Source of the DNA: Bernardetia sp. | GTDB lineage: Bacteria; Bacteroidota; Bacteroidia; Cytophagales; Bernardetiaceae | NCBI RefSeq assembly: GCF_020630935.1 | Contig: NZ_JAHDIG010000015.1 | Location: 1-64,000, forward strand | DNA length: 64,000 nt | Direction of reading: 5' to 3' | In this document: positions 7,564-16,273 of the stretch, in pieces | Layout of the letters: the number at the start of each line of letters is the position of its first letter | Position numbering within the stretch: the first letter of the stretch is position 1 | Notes under the pieces: model-generated | Seen by the model: only the letters and a program-made list of their open reading frames with translations | What the model was told of the DNA's origin: nothing | Databases searched by the model: none | Position numbers and translations under genes: made by a program

Positions 7564-7602
7564 TTAACTGATTACTGGTAACTGCATTACTGATAACTGA
7601 TT
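7564..7602. repeat. CAGTTA/CAGTAA short-unit repeat, copy 2 (inverted)
   Basis: Reads ACTGATTACTGGTAACTG and then CATTACTGATAACTGAT, the reverse complement of the unit at 7414-7450. The two copies therefore face each other across the rfbA-lepB intergenic region and could form a long imperfect stem. Confidence 0.75.
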
Positions 7603-7604
7603 TT

Positions 7605-8912
7605 TTACATATCGCTTATCAAAGAAAATGCTCTATCCCAACGAATACGACTAAAGAAACCTCCTTTATTGAAATCTGGGTCAATAGACATAAATACTAA
7701 GGTGGCTTTACCTACTACATGGTCTTCTGGAACAAATCCCCACGAACGAGAATCAGCAGAAGAATGACGGTTATCACCCATCATAAAGTAATAGTTTTGC
7801 TTAAATGTATATTCAGAAAGAGTATTACCATCTATTTTGAGTGTTCCATTTGATATTTCTACATTTTCATTTCCTTCATAATCTTGAATATACTTTCCAT
7901 ATAGAGCCATATTTTCAGCCGTTACAGGCATTTTCCAACCTTCTTTTGGTACTTTCAATGCTCCAAAATTATCGACCGTCCAGTTGAAAGCAGATTCTTT
8001 TACTCCTGCTTTTGTCAAGTTCCAGTTAGGGAAAAACATGTTATTGTGTGGAAATAAATTTCCTTGAGTACTTAATAGAGGAGTAACTTCTTTGAAGAGT
8101 TTTGGGTAGGTTTTCATTTTTTCGATTTCTCCTTGGCTCAAATCCATAACATAAGCAAAACCGTCTTGCTTGAGATATTCCTCTAAATTGTCATAGCTAC
8201 CTAAATAACGTTGCTTTAAACGCATTTTCATATCCTCTTTCAATTCTTCTTGCTTTCCAAAAATATCTATATCTCTATAATGATACGGTGTTGGATAAAC
8301 AGCACCTGTTTGGTCGTCTATTGGTATGCCTAATTGATAAAATGTTTTTTCTTCTAAGTATTGTGAAGTAATAACTAAATATTTATGTTGAGATTGTTTT
8401 GGAAACTCTACCTTGCTTCCATTGACATACACTACTCGGTCTTTTACTTCAATCTCATCGCCTGCAATAGCAATACATCGTTTTATATAATTGGTTCTTA
8501 AGTCGCTTGGATGTTGCTCTTCACTTGGGAAGTTGAAAACTACTACATCGTTGCGTTCAATATCTGAAAATCCAGGAAGGCGAAACTGAGGAAGTTGAAT
8601 CCAGTCCAAATAAGATTTTGTAGATTCTGTACCCCAAATAGTCTGGTGTGTGAGTGGAATTTGTAAAGGCGTTTTTGTTGTTCTTGCACCATAATGAACC
8701 TTACTTACAAACAAAAAATCGCCTACCAAAAGTGAGTTTTCCATCGAAGAGGTAGGAATTTGAAAGGGTTCAAATAAGAGCCAACGTATTAAACTAGCTG
8801 CAATAACAGCAAAGAGAATAGAGTCAAACCACTCTCTAGCTGCACTTTTTTTCTTCTTAGGAGTTTTGTTTTTGTCTTCCTCTTCTACTTGATTTTTTTT
8901 AAAAAATGCCAT
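7605..8912 (-). CDS. lepB: Signal peptidase I
   Basis: Membrane-bound serine/lysine peptidase that removes signal peptides from exported proteins. After a charged N-terminus, a membrane helix (about 30-46) leads into box B, IPTSSMENSLLVGDF, with catalytic Ser about 56. The catalytic-Lys box is NYIKRCIAIAGDEI. The C-terminal GDNRHSSADSRSWGFVPEDHVVGKA is box E. At 435 residues it is longer than E. coli LepB because of a roughly 150-residue insertion between the Lys box and box E, as is usual in Bacteroidota. It lies downstream of dapB and DUF5683 on the same strand, a neighbourhood common in this phylum. Confidence 0.96.
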   Translation of the reverse strand: MAFFKKNQVEEEDKNKTPKKKKSAAREWFDSILFAVIAASLIRWLLFEPFQIPTSSMENSLLVGDFLFVSKVHYGARTTKTPLQIPLTHQTIWGTESTKSYLDWIQLPQFRLPGFSDIERNDVVVFNFPSEEQHPSDLRTNYIKRCIAIAGDEIEVKDRVVYVNGSKVEFPKQSQHKYLVITSQYLEEKTFYQLGIPIDDQTGAVYPTPYHYRDIDIFGKQEELKEDMKMRLKQRYLGSYDNLEEYLKQDGFAYVMDLSQGEIEKMKTYPKLFKEVTPLLSTQGNLFPHNNMFFPNWNLTKAGVKESAFNWTVDNFGALKVPKEGWKMPVTAENMALYGKYIQDYEGNENVEISNGTLKIDGNTLSEYTFKQNYYFMMGDNRHSSADSRSWGFVPEDHVVGKATLVFMSIDPDFNKGGFFSRIRWDRAFSLISDM

Positions 8913-9013
8913 AATCTATATTTTTAATTATTGTCTTTAGTTTTTTTAGGAAACGAAATTTCTAAAGGCTTAGATACATTATTGGTAGTTAAGAAAGAGT
9001 AATTATTACAGAC

Positions 9014-9751
9014 CTATAGTTTTAATAAGTCTTTCATTCCAAAAACTCCTTTTTTATCTTTCAAAAATTCGGCTGCCAACACTGCACCTTTTGCAAAACC
9101 TTCTCTTGAATGCGCCTCATGCGTAAGTGAAATATCATCTACTTTTGAAGTATAAAGTGTAGTATGCGTTCCTTTAACATCTTCTTCTCTAACTGCAAAA
9201 ATAGGAATAGTATTTTTAGAATCGCCTTTTGAAGCATTATTTTCTACAAGTTTCCACTTACTTTTGCCTTCGTAATTTTCTAAAATAGCTTCTGCTAATG
9301 TAATCGCTGTTCCACTTGGAGCATCTTTTTTTTCTGTATGATGAATTTCTGTAACTTCTAAATCGTATTCTTTATACTTACTCATCAGTTGGGCTGCATA
9401 TTTATTTATTTCTAAAAAAATATTTACGCCAATGCTAAAGTTAGAAGCCCAAAAGAAGCCTATTTTTTGATTAGAACTTTCAACAAAACTTTCAATTTCT
9501 TTTTTCTGCTCATTCCAACCTGTTGAACCACATACTACCGAAACTCCTTTTTCTAAGCAATATTTTACATTTTCGAAGGCACTTTTTGGAGAGGTAAATT
9601 CAATAACAATATCTGTATTTTGAGTTGATATTTTATGAATGTCATCTTTATTTTCTTTTGAAATTTTGAAGGAAATAGAATGCCCTTTTTGAAGTGCGAT
9701 TTTTTCTATTTCTTTTCCCATTTTGCCGTAGCCCAAGAGTGCAATTTTCAT
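9014..9751 (-). CDS. dapB: 4-hydroxy-tetrahydrodipicolinate reductase
   Basis: The 245-residue NAD(P)H-dependent reductase acts in the diaminopimelate/lysine pathway. The N-terminal Rossmann motif is GYGKMGKEIE (7-16); FTSPKSAFENV and CGSTGWNEQK follow, then the substrate-binding HHTEKKDAPSGTA segment with the catalytic His pair and Lys. Length is normal for Bacteroidota DapB. It is co-directional with DUF5683 (9847-10476) and lepB. The parA-parB genes that often precede this trio are missing here; an unrelated secreted protein gene occupies that side. Confidence 0.96.
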   Translation of the reverse strand: MKIALLGYGKMGKEIEKIALQKGHSISFKISKENKDDIHKISTQNTDIVIEFTSPKSAFENVKYCLEKGVSVVCGSTGWNEQKKEIESFVESSNQKIGFFWASNFSIGVNIFLEINKYAAQLMSKYKEYDLEVTEIHHTEKKDAPSGTAITLAEAILENYEGKSKWKLVENNASKGDSKNTIPIFAVREEDVKGTHTTLYTSKVDDISLTHEAHSREGFAKGAVLAAEFLKDKKGVFGMKDLLKL

Positions 9752-9753
9752 TT

Positions 9754-9808
9754 TCAGTAACCAGTTATCGGTTATCAGTAACCAGTTTTTAATGACCAGT
9801 TACCAATA
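9754..9808. repeat. CAGTTA/CAGTAA short-unit repeat, copy 3
   Basis: Tandem imperfect units CAGTAACCAGTTATCGGTTATCAGTAACCAGT and, after TTTTAATGA, CCAGTTACCAATAAG-type units, placed directly 5' of dapB. It belongs to the same family as the copies flanking the rfbA-lepB spacer. Confidence 0.7.
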
Positions 9809-9846
9809 AGGAGTTATAAAATTTTTAATTTATCACTAATCATTTA

Positions 9847-10476
9847 TTAAAACGTCATGACTAAAGAAACACCACTTACTGTATTTCTATGCATTCCTAC
9901 ATTTTCAATGTGAGGCTTAAACTTAAATGAAATATCATCATCAATATCAAAATTATTGAAGTGTGCTGTGGTGGTGGCTTCTCCAATATTTAAAAGATAC
10001 ATAAGCCCAGTGATAATCATATAAAAATCTCGGTCTCTTCGGTAACTATCACGTTGGCGTTGTACTTGGTCTGCCGAACGATTTACAAAAGAAGGGTCTG
10101 GAACAGTTGCAGGATTTTCATCTTGCATATACAAATAATTTTCTCTAAAAAGACGATAATTGGCGTGATTGGTAATAGAAAGATAAGCAGGAACAGCTAA
10201 CGCTGTATAAACCAATGGCACTTTTATAGCCCATGCTTTTTTATTGTAATATTGTCCAGCTCCAGGAAGAGCAGCCGAAAGAAGAGCTGCACGAGCAGGA
10301 GGACGAAGTTTGAACTTTGGCTCTAGCTTTACTTGTAGCTTTTCATTGTTTTTAGTAGAATCTTGTAGTGTTTCTTTGACAATTATTTTAGAAACAGAAT
10401 CTGCTTTAGTATCTTGACCAAAAACAGAAAAAGATAAAAATACACAAAACACAGATAAGAAAAATAGCCTATTCAT
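9847..10476 (-). CDS. DUF5683-family protein
   Basis: A 209-residue protein with an N-terminal signal peptide (FLSVFCVFLSFSVFGQ) and the DUF5683 core: PPARAALLSAALPGAGQYYN followed by KKAWAIKVPLVYTALAVPAYL and a later helix MIITGLMYLLNIGEATTTAHF. The family is membrane-associated, found across Bacteroidota, and of unproven function. Its gene commonly sits between parB and dapB, which agrees with dapB lying next downstream. The link to chromosome segregation is by neighbourhood only and is weakened here by absence of parAB. Confidence 0.88.
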   Translation of the reverse strand: MNRLFFLSVFCVFLSFSVFGQDTKADSVSKIIVKETLQDSTKNNEKLQVKLEPKFKLRPPARAALLSAALPGAGQYYNKKAWAIKVPLVYTALAVPAYLSITNHANYRLFRENYLYMQDENPATVPDPSFVNRSADQVQRQRDSYRRDRDFYMIITGLMYLLNIGEATTTAHFNNFDIDDDISFKFKPHIENVGMHRNTVSGVSLVMTF

Positions 10477-10597
10477 TAGAAATTATAGATTATCATTATT
10501 AAGTTATCTTGCAAAATAACGAAAAATAAGCCACTTTAAATTTGTACAGAAATGATTTTTAGATAAAATTCAGAATACTTTAACATAAAATACCAAA

Positions 10598-11596
10598 TCA
10601 CTTCCCTTCATGTTCTCTAGGTTTTTGTGGCAAGGTAGGCGCTGCCTGTCCTTCGGCAGGTTCTAGCTCTTTCATTTCTTTATCTAGTTGTTCTTTTGCT
10701 TTTTCAGAAAGCAGTAATTTGTTGAGGTCGGGCTGTCCTGCATCTATCCAACAGGTAAGCCAAAAGTCTCCAACTGTTTTGATAGATTGTCTCATTCTTC
10801 GCTCTACCTGTCCATCAAGCATATCGTGATACGCTTTTGAGAAAGGTCTGGAGTAGAGTTTTTGTGTGATTTTTCCACGAGTTTCATAACTCCATTTTTG
10901 GTCTGCTCCCATTTGTTCAGTAAGTTGTTTTTCAAAACGAAGAACAGAATCTAATGCTATGTGTGCTGTGATGACAGCCTCCCACGCTCTTTCTTGTGTA
11001 TTTTCTATGTATTCAGCCTTTCCTACAAAAAAATCATATTGTAAGGCATACAGCTCTGGCAAACGAGATTCCCAAAAGCCGTGTATTCCATATTGCCCTG
11101 TAAGTTGTCCGTTATAATTTTCAGTAGTATGAAGTGGAACATGAGAGTCTCCAATGTAATGCCCTAAGTCTGCCGAAAGACGGATAATAGCCTCTGCATC
11201 GCCTCTTTCCATCGCATTTGTGAGCTTCCAGCGAAACTGTTCTACTGTCCAAGGAACAATTCCATACGCCATAAGTGTGTCTTCTGAATATTTTTCTACG
11301 GCATCTTTCCAACGATGAGGTAGTTTTGTCCAAGCACTATCTCCATAAATATCCATATCCAAATAATGACGAGGAGCTTCTCCTTCTACAGCATATCTAC
11401 GACGGTCTGGATTGACGGCATTTTCTGTGATGTATTGAATATGAGCTTTATAAAACCCAAACATTTCTGGAGGTAACGTATAAACAGCCATTCTATTGAT
11501 GATACGATGTCCATAAAATCCCCAAGAAAAGGCTTGTGTCGTACAAAAAACACACAATACAAAAGATAAAGAGAGGAAACAGATGAGTTTTTTCAT
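10598..11596 (-). CDS. Secreted zinc-dependent phospholipase C / P1 nuclease-like protein
   Basis: A 332-residue exported protein. After a signal peptide (about 1-24) the mature N-terminus begins WGFYGHRIINRMA, where the terminal Trp and the His are trinuclear-zinc ligands in this superfamily. Further ligand motifs are PRHYLDMD, LSADLGHYIGDSHVPLH and GIHGFWESR. The overall all-helical fold and spacing match the zinc-dependent phospholipase C / S1-P1 nuclease superfamily; phosphodiesterase activity on lipids or nucleic acids is likely, but which cannot be told. The C-terminal 40 residues are charged, proline-rich and probably disordered. It is followed upstream by an ABC permease gene on the same strand, with 34 bases between them. 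Confidence 0.85.
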   Translation of the reverse strand: MKKLICFLSLSFVLCVFCTTQAFSWGFYGHRIINRMAVYTLPPEMFGFYKAHIQYITENAVNPDRRRYAVEGEAPRHYLDMDIYGDSAWTKLPHRWKDAVEKYSEDTLMAYGIVPWTVEQFRWKLTNAMERGDAEAIIRLSADLGHYIGDSHVPLHTTENYNGQLTGQYGIHGFWESRLPELYALQYDFFVGKAEYIENTQERAWEAVITAHIALDSVLRFEKQLTEQMGADQKWSYETRGKITQKLYSRPFSKAYHDMLDGQVERRMRQSIKTVGDFWLTCWIDAGQPDLNKLLLSEKAKEQLDKEMKELEPAEGQAAPTLPQKPREHEGK

Positions 11597-11630
11597 AACT
11601 TATAAAATAGTAAACTCTTGTGTGTTTTGG

Positions 11631-12683
11631 TTATACTCTAACACGTGGGTCAAGCAAAGCATAAATTAAATCTACGGCAATAGTAATAACAACAAACACA
11701 GCAGCTACGACAATTATTGCTCCCATAATCACAGGGAAATCTCGTTCAGAAATGGCATTAATAGTTGTCAGACCTAATCCAGACCAACTAAAAACATATT
11801 CTACGAAAAAAGCTCCTGCAATAAGTGTTGCCAACCAGTTAGAAATAGCTGTTATGACAGGATTAATAGCATTTTTTAAAGTATGTTTGAAGATAACAAT
11901 ATACTGTGGCAATCCTTTAGCTCTTGCTGTTCTGACATAGTCTTTTGATAGTTCTTCTATCATAGCAGAGCGTGTAAGTTGTGTAATAATGGCTAGAGGA
12001 CGCAAACCAAGTGTAAGAGCAGGCAATATTATATTCTTGAGGGCTATTTGTTTTCCATCATACACAGAGCTTGTCCAAAGAGAGCCTGTCATATTTAAGC
12101 CTGTATATTCACTTAAATAATAACCAAAAATTAGAGCAATAAAGATAGCTGCTACAAAAGAAGGTGTAGAAATGCCCAAAACGGAAATAGAGACAAGCGC
12201 ATGGTCTAAGGCAGAGTGCTGTTTTAGAGCGCAGATAATTCCTAAAACTACGCCGAATAAGGTAGCGAAAATCATGGCAGAAACTGCTAAAACAATAGTG
12301 GCACTTACTTTGTCAAAAAGGATGCTATCTACGTCTTTATTTCTAAAATAAGAATAGCCTAAGTAGGGTTTCTTGAGGACAAGAGCAGTGTTGGAGATAC
12401 TAAACAAACGCACATAATTATACCTAGCTTCATTTTTTGGAGTGTCTTTATGCACTGAAACAACAGACAAATCATTAATATAGTAGGCAAGTTGTGTAGC
12501 TACAGGCTTGTCTAAGCCTAACTCCTTTCTAATCATCTCTATCGTTTCAGGTGTTGCTCTAGGACCAGCAATGAGTTTGGCTGGGTCACCAGGTAGGGTG
12601 TATGTAATAAGAAACCCAACTATTGCTACTCCAAAGACAACTAAACAGCCATACCCTATCTTTTTTAATAAATATGCAACCAT
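11631..12683 (-). CDS. ABC transporter permease, DppB/OppB type
   Basis: A 350-residue inner-membrane permease. It opens with the DppB-like IGYGCLVVFGVAIVGFLI helix and PGDPAKLIAGPRATPETIEMIR. Six membrane helices follow, with the EAA loop TRSAMIEELSKDYVRTARAKGLP and ending HTLKNAINPVITAISNWLATL, plus a C-terminal DLIYALLDPRVRV typical of peptide/nickel permeases. A periplasmic loop of about 70 residues between helices 1 and 2 is longer than in E. coli DppB, common in Bacteroidota. The second permease, ATPases and binding protein are not in the window, so it is an orphan by position. It lies 33 bases downstream of the universal stress protein gene. Confidence 0.93.
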   Translation of the reverse strand: MVAYLLKKIGYGCLVVFGVAIVGFLITYTLPGDPAKLIAGPRATPETIEMIRKELGLDKPVATQLAYYINDLSVVSVHKDTPKNEARYNYVRLFSISNTALVLKKPYLGYSYFRNKDVDSILFDKVSATIVLAVSAMIFATLFGVVLGIICALKQHSALDHALVSISVLGISTPSFVAAIFIALIFGYYLSEYTGLNMTGSLWTSSVYDGKQIALKNIILPALTLGLRPLAIITQLTRSAMIEELSKDYVRTARAKGLPQYIVIFKHTLKNAINPVITAISNWLATLIAGAFFVEYVFSWSGLGLTTINAISERDFPVIMGAIIVVAAVFVVITIAVDLIYALLDPRVRV

Positions 12684-12716
12684 GGTTAATTTTCTGTAAG
12701 CTAAATTCCTAAAATG

Positions 12717-13574
12717 TTATATTGTATTTGTTTTCAAAACTAACAATGGAATATCAGTATGAAAACTTATTTCTTTAGCTTTGCTTCTATGCCACAGACT
12801 TTCAAAGAAACCTCTATGTTGTGTAAGCATTACCAAAACACTCGTCTCATAATCTTCTAAATAACTATCAATTCCGTCATCCAAATCATCATTTTCCCTA
12901 AATCTAAAATCTAACATAGAGACAGGAGTTTGTTTGAAAGCAGCTTTTAAATAGTGCAATCTTTCAATATCTTCTATATGCTCTTTTTCGTTGCTAATAT
13001 GTAAATAATCTACTTTAGCATTGGAAAAGTAGCTTGCTAATTCCAAAAGAATCTCAATTACTGTTTTATCTTTTTCTGAAAAGTCTCCTGCATAGACAAT
13101 ACGCTCCCAAGGCGTAAATTGAGAATTGCTAGGAATTGCCAAAATAGCAGGCGTTTTTTCAGAAGCAATTACATCAGCCGTTACACTGCCAAGCAAAATT
13201 TCTTCTGCTCGTGTCATTCCATGCGTTCCCATAACGACCAAAAAAGCATTGTGTTGTTTGGCTGCTTTTTCTATCGAAGGCAGAATGCCATTCTCACTCT
13301 CCAAAATAGGCGTAATTTTGAGCTTCCCACTCCCATCTAAGTAATTTAATTCAGTATATTGATTGGTATAGTAAGTCAATTTTTCTTTGCCTTTTTCAAT
13401 TTCTTCTTTCAATAAACCAATATGAAGATGGTAATTCGTAGCAGAAGGAAGAGGCGCACAGGCAACGTGAAGCAAAATAATTTCAGCTCCAATCACTTGA
13501 GCAAAATGTATAGCATATTTTAAAGCTGCCTCAGAAGGCTCAGAAAAATCAACAGGAACTAATATCTTTTGCAT
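12717..13574 (-). CDS. Universal stress protein, tandem UspA domains
   Basis: A 285-residue cytoplasmic protein of two Usp domains (about 1-145 and 150-285). The first begins MQKILVPVDFSEPSEAALKY and contains the ATP-binding signature MGTHGMTRAEEILLGSVTADV. The second starts WERIVYAGDFSEKD and ends LVMLTQHRGFFESLWHRSKA with a degenerate glycine loop, so only domain 1 looks fully competent for nucleotide binding. Such proteins buffer stress and starvation responses; the specific trigger is unknown. The adjacent permease is probably co-transcribed. Confidence 0.92.
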   Translation of the reverse strand: MQKILVPVDFSEPSEAALKYAIHFAQVIGAEIILLHVACAPLPSATNYHLHIGLLKEEIEKGKEKLTYYTNQYTELNYLDGSGKLKITPILESENGILPSIEKAAKQHNAFLVVMGTHGMTRAEEILLGSVTADVIASEKTPAILAIPSNSQFTPWERIVYAGDFSEKDKTVIEILLELASYFSNAKVDYLHISNEKEHIEDIERLHYLKAAFKQTPVSMLDFRFRENDDLDDGIDSYLEDYETSVLVMLTQHRGFFESLWHRSKAKEISFHTDIPLLVLKTNTI

Positions 13575-13871
13575 AGTGGAAATCTATCAGTGAAAAAATT
13601 ACTAAAGTAAAAAAAATGGTTAGCTTTTATAAGGCAATATACTTTTTTTGAAGCAAAAATCTAAATAGAAAGTATAGATAGGTAGAGAAAAACAACATAG
13701 TTCTATGTAAACCTATTAAATAAATAGTTTCTTTTGTTAATTTTAGTTAGAAAATCCATAAAGTTCTTCCTCTTTTTTTTTATGAATATTTTTTATACAA
13801 ATTTTGAATTAGAAAATTAGGAAACCTCTCCCTTATTCATTTTTAAATAAAAAAACAGAATCTATACTTTT

Positions 13872-15338
13872 ATGATAAAGAATACTCTCCCCCTTATTGT
13901 ATTTTTCCTTTTTAGTAGTTTGTTAGTCTGTTCTTGTACAACAGCCGAAGCTCCACCAAATTACAAAACAGAAAAAACGGATACCAAAAAAATTGAAATC
14001 CCAACTCCAGAAACAGTATTGCGCTCATTACACGATGATGCTTTGGTAGGTTCTCCTGCATATTCTCAGTTGCGTTATTTGTGCAAAGATATTGGCGCAC
14101 GCCTTAGTGGCTCAGAAAATGCTCAAAAAGCTGTTGAATATATGCAAAGAGTTTTGGATTCTATGAACCTAGATAGCGTTTATTTACAGCCCGTTATGGT
14201 GCCTCATTGGGAGCGAGGCGAAAAAGAATTTTGTCAGATTATAGGTAGTCAAGATAAAAATATTGACCAAAAAGTACTTGATATTACGGCTTTGGGTGGC
14301 TCTGTCGGAACGAATGGAAAAGTAAAAGCCGAAGTAATTTCAGTAAATACGCTTTCAGACTTAGAAAAAATTTCTGAGAAAGAAGCCAAAAAATATAAAG
14401 ACAAAATCATTTTCATAACCCAACCAATGGATGCAAAACTAATAAGTACGTTTTCAGCGTATGGAGGCTGTTCTTCTGTGCGAGTAGTTGGTGCAAATTA
14501 CGCTGCAAAGGTAGGAGCAAAAGGCTTTTTGATGCGTTCGCTTACCCTACAAAACGACAACCATCCACATACAGGAGTTATGATTTATGAAGAAGGAACT
14601 AAACAAATTCCTGCTGCTGCACTTAGTACAAATTCTGCAAATTATTTAGAAAAAGCATTGAAAAAAGCAGACAAAGAGAATGCTTCTGTAGAAATTGAGT
14701 GGCAACTCAACTGCGAAACTCTCCCAGATGTTCTTTCTTATAATGTAGTTGGAGAACTACGAGGAAGAGAAAAACCAGAAGAAATTATTACAGTAGGTGG
14801 ACATTTAGATTCTTGGGATTTGGGAGAAGGAGCACACGACGACGGAACTGGCTGTATTCAATCGGTGGAAGTAGTAAGACTTATCAAAAACTTAGAAACC
14901 AGACCTAAGAGAACGATTCGCTGTGTATTATTTATGAACGAAGAAAATGGAGCAAGAGGAGCAAAAAAATATGCAGAGATAGCCAAAGAAAACAATGAAA
15001 ATCATCTTGCAGCTTTAGAATCGGATAGTGGAGGCTTTACACCACGAGGTTTTAGAGTACAAGACTCTACTCGCCTAAAAATTATTCAAAAATGGACACC
15101 ACTTTTCAAACCTTATAACTTACACAAAGTAGAGTACGGTTTTGGAGGTGTGGATATTCGTCCGTTGGGAGAAACAGGAACACTTCTGATTGGTTTAGAA
15201 CCTGATTCTCAACGTTATTTTGACCATCATCACGCCAAAACAGATGTTTTTGAAGCTGTACACGAAAGAGAATTTTTATTGGGTGCAGCAGCTATGGCAA
15301 GTCTGACCTATTTGATGGCTGAATATGGAGTAGAGTGA
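13872..15338 (+). CDS. M28-family metallopeptidase lipoprotein
   Basis: The 488-residue protein has a lipoprotein signal (LLVCSC, lipid-modified Cys about 20) and is expected in the periplasm or outer membrane. A protease-associated-like insert (about 130-250) precedes the catalytic core. Zinc ligands are visible in GGHLDSWDLGEGAHDDGTGC, NEENGARGAK, ESDSGG and the late HHHAKTDVFE. The family removes N-terminal amino acids or acts as a carboxypeptidase-like enzyme. A palindromic terminator follows at 15350. Upstream are nearly 300 bases of A+T-rich sequence without a gene. Confidence 0.94.
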   Translation: MIKNTLPLIVFFLFSSLLVCSCTTAEAPPNYKTEKTDTKKIEIPTPETVLRSLHDDALVGSPAYSQLRYLCKDIGARLSGSENAQKAVEYMQRVLDSMNLDSVYLQPVMVPHWERGEKEFCQIIGSQDKNIDQKVLDITALGGSVGTNGKVKAEVISVNTLSDLEKISEKEAKKYKDKIIFITQPMDAKLISTFSAYGGCSSVRVVGANYAAKVGAKGFLMRSLTLQNDNHPHTGVMIYEEGTKQIPAAALSTNSANYLEKALKKADKENASVEIEWQLNCETLPDVLSYNVVGELRGREKPEEIITVGGHLDSWDLGEGAHDDGTGCIQSVEVVRLIKNLETRPKRTIRCVLFMNEENGARGAKKYAEIAKENNENHLAALESDSGGFTPRGFRVQDSTRLKIIQKWTPLFKPYNLHKVEYGFGGVDIRPLGETGTLLIGLEPDSQRYFDHHHAKTDVFEAVHEREFLLGAAAMASLTYLMAEYGVE

Positions 15339-15349
15339 TTTTTTTGTAG

Positions 15350-15380
15350 CTGACTTGGGTAGAGCTACTCAAGTCAGTTG
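15350..15380 (+). terminator. Terminator of M28 peptidase gene
   Basis: CTGACTTG (15350-15357) pairs with CAAGTCAG (15370-15377), with a further GTAG/CTAC inside, followed by TTGTTTGTTT. It lies 11 bases after the stop codon. Confidence 0.65.
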
Positions 15381-15442
15381 TTTGTTTAGGATAGAAAAGG
15401 TATTTTGCAACTCTATTTTTATTATTTCATTTGAGTAAGATT

Positions 15443-16201
15443 ATGAAAACCACCTACGGTCTGCCTGCCAAGCGAGAAGAAGTTATTGATGTTTTGAATA
15501 CTGCTTTTGCAGAGCAAAATTTAGAAGAATACGAATATGAAAACCGTGTCAAGGAAGCTCTAAATGCCAAGTGTATTGAGGAATTAGAGGTAATAGTTTT
15601 CGATTTTCCAAAGGCAATAAAGAATAAATTATTTCCTAAAGAATCTGCTCCTTCATCTCTTAGAAAGCAAAACACAGATTTTCCTCCTGCTGCCTTTTCT
15701 ACAAAAGCAACCACACATCAAAGCTCAATTCCAACAACAAGACAATATTTTGGACAGCCTTTAAGAGCTACTTTTGCTGCTGAAAAACAACTTATTCCTA
15801 TTTTAGATGAAAATCCTGTGTCGTTTCAAGCTATTTTTGGAACACAAAAGGTAGATTTTAGAAGTTGCCGTTTTGAAGGAACTCATTTTAGACTAGATGT
15901 AGAAAGTATTTTTTCTGAAACTACAATAGACTTGAGAAATCAAGACTTGCACGGTAAACACATAGATATTTTTATAAAAGGAGCATTAAATGAGATTAAA
16001 ATTTACATTCCTCGTGGTGGGTTTGTTCAGAAAAATACACAACTTATTTTGGGAGATTATTCACTAAGAGATAAGAAAAAAGGATTTTTAGGACAAATCA
16101 ATAAGTTTTTAGGAAACGACACACCAGAAAGTAACGATATTTCTTTTACAGTAACACTACACGGAAATATTTTCTTAGGAAATATAAAGGTAGTCTATTA
16201 A
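15443..16201 (+). CDS. DUF1707/LiaF-like domain protein
   Basis: A 252-residue protein counted from the ATG at 15443; an in-frame TTG at 15431 is also possible. The N-terminus (about 1-50) resembles DUF1707/SHOCT-like modules: GLPAKREEVIDVLNTAFAE, then EEYEYENRVKEALNAKCIEEL. The C-terminal half (about 130-252) resembles the LiaF/DUF2154 beta-rich domain: FGTQKVDFRSCRFEG, FSETTIDLRNQDLHG, IKIYIPRGGFVQKNT. No membrane segment is seen, unlike classical LiaF, so it may be a cytoplasmic or peripheral sensor-like protein. Function is unproven. Confidence 0.75.
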   Translation: MKTTYGLPAKREEVIDVLNTAFAEQNLEEYEYENRVKEALNAKCIEELEVIVFDFPKAIKNKLFPKESAPSSLRKQNTDFPPAAFSTKATTHQSSIPTTRQYFGQPLRATFAAEKQLIPILDENPVSFQAIFGTQKVDFRSCRFEGTHFRLDVESIFSETTIDLRNQDLHGKHIDIFIKGALNEIKIYIPRGGFVQKNTQLILGDYSLRDKKKGFLGQINKFLGNDTPESNDISFTVTLHGNIFLGNIKVVY

Positions 16202-16273
16202 TTTTTGAGTCAAGCTAATAAAGTGAGCAATAAAATATGTATTTTAGCAAAAAAATAAAAATGCTGAAATAAC

